DNA of 64,000 nt from Ruminococcus sp. (GTDB lineage: Bacteria; Bacillota; Clostridia; Oscillospirales; Ruminococcaceae): NCBI GenBank assembly GCA_017534835.1, contig JAFXVT010000045.1, positions 61,827 through 125,826 on the forward strand. The letters are read 5' to 3'. Positions 43,524-53,490 of the stretch are shown piece after piece; the first letter of the stretch is position 1, and the number at the start of each line of letters is the position of its first letter. The notes below the pieces were generated by a model. The model had not been told where the DNA came from and made no database searches. It was given only the letters and a program-made list of their open reading frames with translations. The translations under genes and the position numbers were made by a program.

Positions 43524-46472
43524 TTGAATATACGTAAGCTCTGCCGGAGAATATCCTCCGGCGTATTGTCATGCTTTGTTGCAGCGGGCAGTCTGTCAGG
43601 CGCTGCTGTGTCCGCTGCGGCTGCGGGTGACAAAGGCGCAGCAGAGCCCGTTTCCGGTGACTATTACCGCATTGAGCCGGTCGATACGGGCATACCCTCT
43701 TACAGCGACTATTACGATGAGTTCTCCGGCGAAAAACGCCCCGGCAAGGAGATAGTCATAGCCGCAGCAGACTATAGCTCGGCTGAAAACGGCACCTTTG
43801 CGACCGGAAGCTACGGCTCCGGCGACGATATGCGCGACGGCGTCCTCATATGGGAGAGTCCCGACGGAAAGCTCACCTATGACATCGACGTCGAGGAAAC
43901 GGGCAATTACTGCCTCGGCATAAGCTATTTCCCGATAGAGTCGAACAGCTCGCAGATAGAGCTGTCTATGCAGATAGACGGCAGGACCCCGTATGACACC
44001 GCAACACGTCTCACTCTCGGGCGCGTATGGGTGAACGAGACAGAGATATACACCGATTCCCGCGGGAATCAGGTGCGTCCCTCACAGGTGCAGAAGGGAA
44101 TGTGGAAGGAGTGCGCTTTCGGCGATATTGACGGTCTTTTCAGCGAGCCGCTGATATTCCACCTCGAAAAGGGACACCACGAGATAAGCTTCACCTCCGA
44201 GCGTGCACAGCTCGCGATAGAGAGCCTCAGATTCTACTGTCCCGAGGAGCTTCCGGCATATGATGAATACCGCAGCTCCGTGAGCGCTGCCGATTCGTCT
44301 GAGGCGTCGATATTCCGCATCGAGGGCGAAAACGCCGATTATAAATCCGATTCCACGCTCTATCCTACATACGACAATACGAGCTATCTTGTTTCGCCGT
44401 CCGACCCGAGAAAGGTCGTGTACAACACTCTCGGCTCGGGCAACTGGAAAAAGGCACTACAGTCCGTAACGTGGACTATCCCCGAAAGCGAGGTCGGAAG
44501 CGGCGGCTGGTACAGGATAGGCATAAAGTCGCGACAGAACCAGATGCGCGGCTTCTACTCCAACAGAAGGATATACATTGACGGCGAGGTGCCGTGCAAG
44601 GAGCTCGATCAGGTGAAGTTCTTCTACGACACCGACTGGAGCGTCGTTACGCCCGAAACAGAGAGCGGCGAGGACGTTTATGTGTACCTCTCGCCCGGCA
44701 CTGACCACACTGTCACGCTGGAGTGCGTACCCGGCGAGATAGGCGATTCGCTCCGCAAGCTCGACGATGTTGTCGCCGACCTGAACACATATTACCGCAA
44801 GATACTGATGATAACCGGACCGGCTCCCGACCAGTACACCGATTACTATGTTCACGAGAAGATACCGGAGCTCGTCGGTGAGCTCTCACGCCTCTCGCAG
44901 GAGCTCAAGGACATCCAGTCCGAGATCGAGGGACTTTCCGGCTCAGCCGGCTCAGAGGCGGCATCGCTTGAGAGAATGACGGTCATACTCGACAAGTGTA
45001 CCGCAAAGCCGCTGAAAATACCGGCTTACCTCTCACAGATAAAGGACAACATCGCCTCTATCTCCGCATGGGAACGCGATTACCGCGACCAGCCGCTCGA
45101 GGTCGATTACATCGAATTCGCGACCGAGGGCAAGAAGTTCGCCGGAAGCAAGGAGAAGCTGTTCAAGTCCATTTCATTCAGCGTAAAGTCGTTCATAGGC
45201 TCGTTTTTCGAGGATTACACCACCCTTTCGGACGTTAAGGGCGAGGACGCCATCAGCGTCTGGGTATCGCTCGGACGTGATCAGGCACAGGTCGTAAAGG
45301 AGATGACCGAGAACGAATTTATGCAGGAATATGACATTCCGATCGCAGTAAACCTCGTAGTCGGCGGTGTAGTCGAGGCTACGCTCGCAGGAAAGGGTCC
45401 GGACGTTGCGCTCTTCCTCGGCGGAGAATTCCCCGTGAACCTCGCCGCGCGCGACCTCCTCGTCGACCTCTCCGATACCTCTCAGTTTCCGGATTTCGGC
45501 GAGGTGAAGGGACGCTTCCAGCAGAATGCGATGACGCCATATCAGTACAACGGCGGCACCTACGGTCTGCCGATAAGCCAGACCTTCCCGATGATGTTCT
45601 ACCGCACGGATGTGCTCACCGAGCTCGGCTTCACGTCTCCGCCGGAAACGTGGACAGAACTGATAGATATGCTCCCGGCGCTCCAGCGAAACTATATGAA
45701 CGTCGGACTTATCCTGCCGCCTGCGAATATCTCTCCGGCGACCGAGACAGGTCACACCTTCGCTATGCTTCTGCTCCAGAAGGGGATCAACTACTACAAT
45801 GACGACCAGTCAGCCTCAACATTCGATTCAACACCGGCTGTCCAGTCCTTCGAGGAGTGGACAGACTTCTACACGAAGTACAGCTTCGTACAGCAGTATG
45901 ATGCGTTCAGCCGCTTCAGAACAGGCGAATATCCGATAGTTATCTCCAATTATACGTTCTTCAACCAGCTTTCAGTCGCATCGCCCGAGATAAAGGGACT
46001 ATGGGATTTCTGCCCTGTTCCGGGAACTCTCCGCGAGGACGGGACTGTTTCACACGCTGCCAACTCAAACGGCGCAGGTGCGGTCATCTTCAAGAAGGTC
46101 AAAAACAAGGAGAACGCATGGAAGTACGTCAAGTGGTTCACCGATGCGGATACGCAGGTGCGCTATGCGACGCAGATAGAGGGACTCCTCGGAACTATGG
46201 GCAGATTCGATACAGCCAATACCGCGGCGCTCGAACAGCTCTCATGGTCACACGATGAATACGACAGGCTCGCCGCACAGCAGGCAGAGCTCGTTGAGAT
46301 ACCCGTTATCCCCTCGTCCTACGCTGTGACACGAAACATAATGAACGCCTTCCGCGAGACCATCAATGAGGGCGAGAATCCGCGTGATACGCTTATCTGG
46401 TACAACCGCGACATCAACGACGAGATAACGAGAAAGCGCAGGAATATCGGTCTTCCGACCGCAGAAGACTAA
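43524..46472 (+). CDS. Very large extracellular solute-binding protein with N-terminal beta-sandwich region
   Basis: About 982 residues, more than twice the 400-500 usual for family 1 sugar-binding proteins. TTG 43524 (NIRKLCRRIS) has AAAGGCGG six bases upstream; a longer frame from 43479 starts inside the leader stem. A signal peptide (to about residue 34) is followed by two beta-sandwich, CBM-like regions (about 40-260 and 265-425, the second opening with FRIEGENADYK), a helical, coiled-coil-like segment (about 440-560) and a canonical binding lobe (about 575 to end: GPDVALFLGGEF, YGLPISQTFPMMFYRTDVL, ANSNGAGAVIFKK). There is no lipobox, so the N-terminal part may hold it at the surface. 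It opens the operon. Confidence 0.87.
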   Translation: MNIRKLCRRISSGVLSCFVAAGSLSGAAVSAAAAGDKGAAEPVSGDYYRIEPVDTGIPSYSDYYDEFSGEKRPGKEIVIAAADYSSAENGTFATGSYGSGDDMRDGVLIWESPDGKLTYDIDVEETGNYCLGISYFPIESNSSQIELSMQIDGRTPYDTATRLTLGRVWVNETEIYTDSRGNQVRPSQVQKGMWKECAFGDIDGLFSEPLIFHLEKGHHEISFTSERAQLAIESLRFYCPEELPAYDEYRSSVSAADSSEASIFRIEGENADYKSDSTLYPTYDNTSYLVSPSDPRKVVYNTLGSGNWKKALQSVTWTIPESEVGSGGWYRIGIKSRQNQMRGFYSNRRIYIDGEVPCKELDQVKFFYDTDWSVVTPETESGEDVYVYLSPGTDHTVTLECVPGEIGDSLRKLDDVVADLNTYYRKILMITGPAPDQYTDYYVHEKIPELVGELSRLSQELKDIQSEIEGLSGSAGSEAASLERMTVILDKCTAKPLKIPAYLSQIKDNIASISAWERDYRDQPLEVDYIEFATEGKKFAGSKEKLFKSISFSVKSFIGSFFEDYTTLSDVKGEDAISVWVSLGRDQAQVVKEMTENEFMQEYDIPIAVNLVVGGVVEATLAGKGPDVALFLGGEFPVNLAARDLLVDLSDTSQFPDFGEVKGRFQQNAMTPYQYNGGTYGLPISQTFPMMFYRTDVLTELGFTSPPETWTELIDMLPALQRNYMNVGLILPPANISPATETGHTFAMLLLQKGINYYNDDQSASTFDSTPAVQSFEEWTDFYTKYSFVQQYDAFSRFRTGEYPIVISNYTFFNQLSVASPEIKGLWDFCPVPGTLREDGTVSHAANSNGAGAVIFKKVKNKENAWKYVKWFTDADTQVRYATQIEGLLGTMGRFDTANTAALEQLSWSHDEYDRLAAQQAELVEIPVIPSSYAVTRNIMNAFRETINEGENPRDTLIWYNRDINDEITRKRRNIGLPTAED

Positions 46473-46489
46473 GAAAGGAGGAACAGCTC

Positions 46490-47431
46490 TTGGCTCAGAT
46501 CGCTTCAGAGGATATAGGCAAGCGCACAAAGCGCGAGGAGCGCGCGATGATGTGGCGCTCGTTCAGGCAGAACAAGGCGTGCTATCTTATGCTTGCACCG
46601 TTTATGATATTCTTCATTGTATTCACGATAGTGCCTGTTGTGATGTCCCTCCCGATGGGCTTCACCGACTTCAATATGGCACAGGCTCCGAAATTTGTCG
46701 GGCTCTCGAACTATACGACGCTTTTCCTCTCGGACAAGATATTCGTAAAATCAATAAGAGTAACTATAGTTTTCGCACTTTTCACAGGTCCCATCAGCTA
46801 TATACTCTGCTTCCTGCTCGCGTGGCTGATAAATGAGCTCCACCCGAGGCTCAAGACGATATTCACGCTCATATTCTATGCGCCGTCGCTCGCAAATGTC
46901 TATACGGCGTGGACACTGATATTCAGCGGCGATATGAACGGCTATGCGAACTCGTTCCTGATAAACCTCGGACTCATCAATGCTCCGGTACAGTGGCTCA
47001 CTGACGGCAGATACATCCTCGGTGTAACTATAGTGGTACAGCTGTGGATCTCGCTCGGAGCAGGCTTCCTTGCGCTCCGTGCAGGCTTCCAGAACATCGA
47101 CCGCTCGATGTATGAGGCAGGTGCTATCGAGGGCATCAGGACGCGCTGGCAGGAGCTCATCTACATCGTTATCCCTTCAATGGGACCTCAGCTGATGTTT
47201 GCGGCTGTAATGCAGATAGTAAGCTCGTTCACAGCCGGAACGGTCGCACAGAACCTTGTCGGCTTCCCGAGCACGGACTACAAGGCGCACACGATAATGA
47301 CCCACGCCTACGACTACGGCTGGGTAAGATACGAAATGGGCTACGCTTCCGCCATATGTATGGTGCTGTTCGTAGTGATGTACATGCTGAACAAGCTGAT
47401 AAGCAAGGTGCTCAGCAAGTATATGGACTAA
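46490..47431 (+). CDS. Sugar ABC transporter permease (MalF type), pair 1
   Basis: A 313-residue permease with six membrane helices and the ATPase-contact EAA loop (MYEAGAIEGIRTRWQ, about residue 205). The start is TTG with AAAGGAGG nine bases upstream. It lies 17 bases after the binding-protein gene and before its MalG-type partner. No ATPase gene is in the operon; a shared MsmK-type ATPase elsewhere is the usual solution in Firmicutes. Confidence 0.93.
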   Translation: MAQIASEDIGKRTKREERAMMWRSFRQNKACYLMLAPFMIFFIVFTIVPVVMSLPMGFTDFNMAQAPKFVGLSNYTTLFLSDKIFVKSIRVTIVFALFTGPISYILCFLLAWLINELHPRLKTIFTLIFYAPSLANVYTAWTLIFSGDMNGYANSFLINLGLINAPVQWLTDGRYILGVTIVVQLWISLGAGFLALRAGFQNIDRSMYEAGAIEGIRTRWQELIYIVIPSMGPQLMFAAVMQIVSSFTAGTVAQNLVGFPSTDYKAHTIMTHAYDYGWVRYEMGYASAICMVLFVVMYMLNKLISKVLSKYMD

Positions 47432-47443
47432 GGAGGTGGGACG

Positions 47444-48322
47444 ATGGCTCAGGTCAACACAATGAAGCTGAAGGCTTCAAACAAGCAGGCTGGCAGGAAA
47501 ATAGGCGGAACTGTCGCTATCTTCACATTCCTTGCAGTTCTCGGACTGTTTATGATGTTCCCGATATACCTCATACTCGTTATGTCCATAAAGCCGGTAG
47601 AGGAGCTGTTCATCTTCCCTCCGAAGCTTTACGCGATAAGACCCACGCTCGATAATTTCAGCGATATGTTCGAGGTGCTCAACAGCAACCGCGTCCCGTT
47701 CTCACGCTACGTGTTCAACAGCGTGGCAGTAACGGTATCAGTGACGGTATTGCAGTGCATATTCGCTTCAATGGCGGCATTTGTGCTTGCAAAGTGCAGA
47801 TTCCCGGGAAGCAGGCTTATCAACAGCGTTATCGTTGTATCGCTGCTGTACCAGTCAAACGTCATCTACATAATGCAGTATATCGTAATGGCAAAGCTCG
47901 GGCTCATCGACAATCCGCTCGCGCTGATACTGCCGTCGATAGCCTCGCCGATGGGACTTTTCCTTATGAGGCAGTCGATAAGTCAGGTGCCGGACGCGAT
48001 GATAGAGGCGGCGAAGGTAGACGGAGCAGGTCTGTTCCGTATCTGCTGGCAGATAGTTATGCCCAATCAGAAGCCGGCTCTGATGACCATAATCATTTTC
48101 GCTTTCCAGGCGGCGTGGAGGATAGAGGCTGGCTCAGTGGTCTTTCAGGAGCAGTACAAGACCCTTCCTACAGTCGTTAATCAGGCGGCGACGGCAGGTC
48201 TCGCAAGAGCAGGCGTCGCGGCGGCGGCGGCGGTATTCATGCTCATTCCGCCGATAGTGGTATTTATGCTCGCACAGCGTCAGGTCATCGAGACTATGGC
48301 ACACTCCGGCATCAAGGATTAA
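47444..48322 (+). CDS. Sugar ABC transporter permease (MalG type), pair 1
   Basis: A 292-residue permease with six helices, the EAA loop (MIEAAKVDGAGLFRICW, about residue 187) and the usual end MAHSGIKD. It pairs with the preceding permease. GGAGGTGGG lies before the ATG, 12 bases after the previous stop. Confidence 0.93.
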   Translation: MAQVNTMKLKASNKQAGRKIGGTVAIFTFLAVLGLFMMFPIYLILVMSIKPVEELFIFPPKLYAIRPTLDNFSDMFEVLNSNRVPFSRYVFNSVAVTVSVTVLQCIFASMAAFVLAKCRFPGSRLINSVIVVSLLYQSNVIYIMQYIVMAKLGLIDNPLALILPSIASPMGLFLMRQSISQVPDAMIEAAKVDGAGLFRICWQIVMPNQKPALMTIIIFAFQAAWRIEAGSVVFQEQYKTLPTVVNQAATAGLARAGVAAAAAVFMLIPPIVVFMLAQRQVIETMAHSGIKD

Positions 48323-48334
48323 GGGGGCGGAAGT

Positions 48335-49999
48335 ATGAAGAAACTATCACACAGACTTCTCACCCTTGCGCTCTGCGGAGCGATGCTCGGAGGCTGTATA
48401 CCGGCTCTCACAGCAAGTGCAGGCGAGCCGTATGACACCTATTCCTATGACCGCTGGGGCGACCCGATACCCTCTCAGGCAGGATATATCGCGGAACGTT
48501 CCGTATCCGGCTACGACCTCGGAGTCGGTGCGCTCGAATCTCCCAGCGACATCTTCTGCGACCACAGCGGTATGTTCTACATCGTCGATTCCGGCAATGA
48601 CCGCATTGTTGCGGTGGACACTGATTTCAGCGAGGCTGTGAAGGTATATGACAGCTTCACTATGCCCGACGGCTCGGCAACAGCGCTGAAGAATCCGCAG
48701 GGGATATTCATCTCCGCCGAGACCGACCTTATGTACATCGCCGACAACGAGAACGCACGTGTTCTCATCTGCGACAAGGACGGTAATGTCCGGCGCGAGA
48801 TAACAAAGCCCACATCTGAGATATACGACCAGAAGCGTACCTTCCTCCCTCAGCGTGTTATCGCGGACAAGGCAGGCAACGTCTACGTCGTGCTCGGAAA
48901 CATCACCACCGGCGCGGCAATGTTCGACCCCGAGGGCGAATTCATCGGCTTCTACGGCGCGAACCGTGTCCAGCCGACAGCCGAGATAATCGGCAATTAC
49001 TTCACGAATCTCTTCACCTCCGAGGAGAAGCGAGCACGCCGTGCGAGAAATATACCCACCGGCATCACGAGCTTCGACATCGACGGAGATTTCATATTCA
49101 CCTGCACAGCTTCATCGTCGCAGACCACGGATACTGTCAAGAAGCTCAATGCGGCAGGTAACAACATCTTTGCGAATATGGACCTCGTCTTCGGTGATTA
49201 TGCCCCGATGTACGACACCTCGCAGAACAAGCTCCTCGCTCCGGCGATATGCGATATCGACATCGCCGAGGACGGAAATATCAACTGTCTCGATTTCACT
49301 ACCGGACGTATTTTCCAGTATGACGAGGACTGCTATCCGCTGTTCATCACAGGTACTCTCGCAAAGCAGGTAGGCGGATTCGACCATGCCGCGGCGCTCG
49401 AATCGAAGGGCGAAAAGCTCTATGTCGTCGACAGCCGCAAGGATACTGTGACTATCTTCACCGAGACCGATTTCGGCAGGCTCGTCCACACTGCAACAGC
49501 TTATTACAATGCCGGCTACTACGAGGAGGCGCTCGGTCCGTGGCAGGAGGTGCTCAAGCACGATGGGAACTACCTTCGTGCGAATATCGGCGTAGCATCG
49601 GCTCTTCTCCGTAAGGGCGACTACGAGGGCGCGATGAAATACGCGAAGATAGCAGGTGTCGGAAGCATTTACAATAAGGCTTTTGAGGGCTACCGTATGG
49701 AGTTCCTGAAGAAGCATTTCGGTCTTATATTCGTTGCTGCTGCGGCTGTTATCGCGGCATTGTTCGCGCTCGGCTATGCAATGAAGAGGCGGCGCCTCGC
49801 ACTTGCAGACGCTCAGAAGCCCACAGATGACACCGACATCGAAAAGCTCGACCTCGACAAGGGCGAAGCTGCCGAGGCGCTGAGTGCGCTCGAGGCGGAG
49901 ACGAAAGCCGATGAGGAAGCAGCAAGGCTGAAGGCTGAGATAGAGAGCGCCAAGTCCGGAGATACTGCTCCGGCAGAAGAAAACGGAAAGGAGGAATAG
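48335..49999 (+). CDS. Exported NHL-repeat and TPR membrane protein
   Basis: A 554-residue protein: signal peptide (to about residue 29, with an LGGC that could act as a lipobox), an NHL-like beta-propeller (about 45-375; units such as PSDIFCDHSGMFYIVDSGND and NPQGIFISAETDLMYIADN), two TPR-like helix pairs (about 385-445; YYNAGYYEEALGPWQEVLK), one membrane helix (about 465-487) and a charged cytoplasmic tail with helix-forming Glu/Lys. Propeller and TPR would be outside, the tail inside. No enzyme motif. It stands between the first permease pair and the Yip1 gene, so a sensing or scaffolding role near the transporter is plausible but inferred. Confidence 0.8.
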   Translation: MKKLSHRLLTLALCGAMLGGCIPALTASAGEPYDTYSYDRWGDPIPSQAGYIAERSVSGYDLGVGALESPSDIFCDHSGMFYIVDSGNDRIVAVDTDFSEAVKVYDSFTMPDGSATALKNPQGIFISAETDLMYIADNENARVLICDKDGNVRREITKPTSEIYDQKRTFLPQRVIADKAGNVYVVLGNITTGAAMFDPEGEFIGFYGANRVQPTAEIIGNYFTNLFTSEEKRARRARNIPTGITSFDIDGDFIFTCTASSSQTTDTVKKLNAAGNNIFANMDLVFGDYAPMYDTSQNKLLAPAICDIDIAEDGNINCLDFTTGRIFQYDEDCYPLFITGTLAKQVGGFDHAAALESKGEKLYVVDSRKDTVTIFTETDFGRLVHTATAYYNAGYYEEALGPWQEVLKHDGNYLRANIGVASALLRKGDYEGAMKYAKIAGVGSIYNKAFEGYRMEFLKKHFGLIFVAAAAVIAALFALGYAMKRRRLALADAQKPTDDTDIEKLDLDKGEAAEALSALEAETKADEEAARLKAEIESAKSGDTAPAEENGKEE

Positions 50000-50002
50000 C
50001 AT

Positions 50003-50632
50003 ATGATGGATCTGCGCCCGGCAGAATGGGTAAAGCACGCGGTAACTCACCCCGTCGAGGGCTTTGAGGATATGCGCTGGAAGAAGTCAGGCTCGCTGAA
50101 AATAGCGTTCCTGATAGTCGGACTGCTGTTCCTCTCCGAGATAGCATACGGCAGAATGTATGGATTTCAGTTCTACGTGCCGTATGACAAGGTATTCAAC
50201 ATCGTCCCGTACATAGTGCAGACGGTCGTGATATTCGCTGCGTGGGTCATCGGCAACTGGTCGATATGCACCCTCCTCGACGGCGAGGGCACGATGCGGA
50301 ATATCTGCATTTACAGCGCATATGCGCTCGTACCGTACATCGCTCAGCGCTTCCTGAACGTGATCCTCTCGCATTTTCTTATCCGCGATGAGTTCGTGTT
50401 TATGCAGGCGATAAAGATCATCGGCACGGGCTGGACGATAATACTGCTGTTTTCGGCGATAAAGTCGGTGCATCAGTACAGCTTCGGCAAGACGGTCTTC
50501 GCGATAATACTCACTATCGCCGCGATGCTGATAATGCTGTTCCTGCTGGTACTGTTTATGTCGCTCATACAGCAGGTATACATCTTCATTTCGACCATCT
50601 ACACAGAGATCTCGTACAGGTTGAGAGTCTGA
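50003..50632 (+). CDS. Yip1-family membrane protein
   Basis: A 209-residue protein with five predicted helices (about residues 33-50, 70-95, 105-125, 135-155 and 165-195) and the Yip1 features: a PVEGFEDMRWKKSGSLK start and WVIGNWSICTLLDGEGTMRNI between helices two and three. In bacteria these proteins have no established role. It begins three bases after the NHL/TPR gene, so it is coupled to it. Confidence 0.82.
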   Translation: MMDLRPAEWVKHAVTHPVEGFEDMRWKKSGSLKIAFLIVGLLFLSEIAYGRMYGFQFYVPYDKVFNIVPYIVQTVVIFAAWVIGNWSICTLLDGEGTMRNICIYSAYALVPYIAQRFLNVILSHFLIRDEFVFMQAIKIIGTGWTIILLFSAIKSVHQYSFGKTVFAIILTIAAMLIMLFLLVLFMSLIQQVYIFISTIYTEISYRLRV

Positions 50633-50651
50633 CGGAACGGCGGTGATACAT

Positions 50652-53486
50652 ATGGGAAACAGGATAAAACGAACATTGCTGTGTCTGCTTGCCGTATCGA
50701 CACTGACGGTTTCGGGCAATATCTACGCAGACGGCGAGGACGGGACTGTGACAGAGGCAGAGGACACAGAAGCCGGCGCTGAGGGCTCCGGCGAGGAGGC
50801 TTCCGGCGGAAAGGCTGCGAAGCTGAAGGAGTCCGAGGAGAAGGTGAGAGCCGAATACGCGGACATAACCGAATATCTCCGCAAGGCAGGCACGCTCGAC
50901 GGTATCGACATCTATGCGAAGGATAAAGACCTCGAGGACGCGATATGGGCAAAAAACGGCGGAAAGCCTGAGAAGAAAAGCGATTACACCGAGGCTCAGG
51001 AGGAGCTTGCGGACAAAATATCCTCGCTCGGGAGGCTCGGCGATTTCGTTGCCGTTGACCCCGACAAAAAGGAGGCTCTTGCGAGCTTCGATGACAACAG
51101 CAAATGCGGCGAGGGCAGGGTCTACGTCAGCGACGGCAAGCGCTATCTGCTCTATACGGACAGCGAGCAGAGCCGCGTTATCCGTATCCTTCGCGTAATT
51201 TCAACTATAGATGACCCGTCGCTGTTCAGCTCGATCGACGGAAAAACTCTCGAGCGAATGGACGGCGATTACAAGGAAGTGCTCGAGACCTTCACAGAAA
51301 GCGGCACTGAGGACGGCAAAAAGGTCTACTATAACAGTGACCGGACTGCGTTTACGTGGCTCAGCTCCGACGGGAAGCAGGTCATCGGCACATACAGGGA
51401 GTGCGCGCAGAATGACGATCTGATTATGCTCGTTGACGACAGACTCGGCAATCTCGGGCTGAAAAACAAGTCTACGGGATATATCTGGTGGTCATCTCCG
51501 CTCGGGGCGGCGCGCGATAAGATAGCGACACCGCTCCTCGTGAATGAGCTGCGCTCATCGAATACGCTCCGCTACGGTATACCGTCGAAGCGCTCGAACA
51601 ACAACGTGCTGCGCTCCGGCACTGATGACTGCGAGATAAAGGTCAGTGATGTCAAAAACGGAGTGAAGGTGACATACAACTACAAGAAAACAGGATTCAG
51701 CTTCCCTGTCGAATACACGCTCGAAAAGGACTGCCTGAAGGCTTCGCTCAAGGTCTCCGACATCAAGGAGCCGAAGGACGAGAAGATAGCCACCGAAGTG
51801 ACGCTGATGAGCAGCTTCGGAGCAGCAGATGATACGGAGGACGGCTACTTTGTCATCCCCGACGGAAGCGGTGCGCTCGTCCGCTTCAACAACAACAGGA
51901 CTATGGACACGAATGCCTATCAGCAGCGCGTTTACGGTCCGGACGTGACCGTTGTCCCGACGAGCAGGGGGGCTGTCGCGGAACAGATATACCTCCCCGT
52001 CTACGGCATCGTCAAGGAGGACAATGCAATGCTCGTTGTCGCTTCAAAGGGCGATTCAAACGCATATCTCTCGGCACAGGTCTCACGCCAGTCCAACAGC
52101 AGCTACAATCTCTGCAATTTCACGTTCATTCTCCGCGGCACGGACACCTTCTATATGTCCGGCAACAACCGCGACAGACTGACTGTATTCGAGAGCGGCG
52201 CTATCAAGTCCGACGACATCGAGCTGAAATACTATCCTATCTCGAAAAAGGACGCGAGCTATGTTGATGTAGCCGCAAGATACAGGGAGTATCTTCAGAA
52301 AGAGGAGGGTATCGAGCCGCGGAATACCGACAGCTCGCCGATGTACCTCGACCTCTACGGCGGAACGCTCAGGAAAAAGCCCGTGCTCGGCATACCCGTC
52401 ACGCTCAAGCAGCCCGTAACTAAGTACGATGAGGCAGTCGAGATACTCACCGAGCTGAAAAACAAGGGCGTAGACGATATGGTAGTTTCCTATAACGGCT
52501 GGACGAACGACGGCATAAAGCGAAAGGTCGACAAGGAGGCTTCGCCATCGGGAACTCTCGGCGGCAGGAGTGGATTCAGCAAGCTCACCTCCTTCATCGG
52601 CGACAGCGGCTATGAGCTCTATCCGGCAACGAGCAACAGGGATTTCTATTCAGGAAACGGCTACTATTCGTTCACGAGCACGTGCGTAAGAGTATCCGGC
52701 TCGTATTCGCGTATCGTCAGCTATGACAGAGCCTACGGCATACCGGACGGCTTCAAGAAGAATATGTCGCTGCTCTCTCCGAGCTATTTCAGCGAGGTCT
52801 ACGGCGGCATTGCAGGCAGCTATTCAAAAGCTGGTCTCGCCGGAGCTGCGGTGGACAACGCTGCATCGGCTCTCTACGGCGACTACGGAAAGAAGAATAT
52901 ATCCCGAAGCAAGGCGATGTCCAACGCTGAGGAGGCGTTCGGCAAGCTCAGCGAGCAGCTCGACAACGGCTTCATCGCCGACGGTGCGAATGCGTATGCT
53001 TTCCCGTATGTGAGCCGTATCACGGACGTGCCTATGAGTTCGAGCAGATTCGACCTCTTCAACGAGGATATCCCGTTCTATCAGATAGTTATGCACGGTC
53101 TAATCCCGTATTCGACAACTGCTGTCAACGGCGACCCCGACCACGATACGCTCCTGCTTATGGCAGCGGCGACCGGAAGCAGTCTCAGCTACGATATGCT
53201 CTATGAGGAGACGAGCGAGCTGAAGGATACTGACTATGACAAGTATTATTACGCGAATTACCGCTATTGGGCAGACAGTGCAGCAGACGAATACAAGCAG
53301 CTCTCACCGCTGCTCGACAAGGTAAGCGCAAGCACTATCACAGGATATGACGTCAGCGAGGACGGAAACTCGATAACTACGACCTATTCGGACGGCACGG
53401 TCGTCAGGGTCGACCTGAAAGCAAAGACGATAGACTACGGCAGCGGCTCCATCTCACTCGCTGATGCCGGGGAAGGAGGTATCTGA
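50652..53486 (+). CDS. Exported DUF5696-domain protein
   Basis: About 944 residues: signal peptide (to about residue 26), an acidic low-complexity stretch (about 28-55), a beta-rich first half and a second half that reads like a TIM-barrel glycosidase (KYDEAVEILTELKNKGVDDM, then VVSYNGWTNDGIKRK, GYELYPATSNRDF). I associate it with DUF5696, proteins of unknown function often found beside sugar ABC transporter genes in Paenibacillus and Clostridia. I could not assign catalytic acids. GTG 50643 gives three more residues; ATG 50652 has the better spacing. It overlaps no neighbour. Confidence 0.78.
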   Translation: MGNRIKRTLLCLLAVSTLTVSGNIYADGEDGTVTEAEDTEAGAEGSGEEASGGKAAKLKESEEKVRAEYADITEYLRKAGTLDGIDIYAKDKDLEDAIWAKNGGKPEKKSDYTEAQEELADKISSLGRLGDFVAVDPDKKEALASFDDNSKCGEGRVYVSDGKRYLLYTDSEQSRVIRILRVISTIDDPSLFSSIDGKTLERMDGDYKEVLETFTESGTEDGKKVYYNSDRTAFTWLSSDGKQVIGTYRECAQNDDLIMLVDDRLGNLGLKNKSTGYIWWSSPLGAARDKIATPLLVNELRSSNTLRYGIPSKRSNNNVLRSGTDDCEIKVSDVKNGVKVTYNYKKTGFSFPVEYTLEKDCLKASLKVSDIKEPKDEKIATEVTLMSSFGAADDTEDGYFVIPDGSGALVRFNNNRTMDTNAYQQRVYGPDVTVVPTSRGAVAEQIYLPVYGIVKEDNAMLVVASKGDSNAYLSAQVSRQSNSSYNLCNFTFILRGTDTFYMSGNNRDRLTVFESGAIKSDDIELKYYPISKKDASYVDVAARYREYLQKEEGIEPRNTDSSPMYLDLYGGTLRKKPVLGIPVTLKQPVTKYDEAVEILTELKNKGVDDMVVSYNGWTNDGIKRKVDKEASPSGTLGGRSGFSKLTSFIGDSGYELYPATSNRDFYSGNGYYSFTSTCVRVSGSYSRIVSYDRAYGIPDGFKKNMSLLSPSYFSEVYGGIAGSYSKAGLAGAAVDNAASALYGDYGKKNISRSKAMSNAEEAFGKLSEQLDNGFIADGANAYAFPYVSRITDVPMSSSRFDLFNEDIPFYQIVMHGLIPYSTTAVNGDPDHDTLLLMAAATGSSLSYDMLYEETSELKDTDYDKYYYANYRYWADSAADEYKQLSPLLDKVSASTITGYDVSEDGNSITTTYSDGTVVRVDLKAKTIDYGSGSISLADAGEGGI

Positions 53487-53490
53487 GAAT

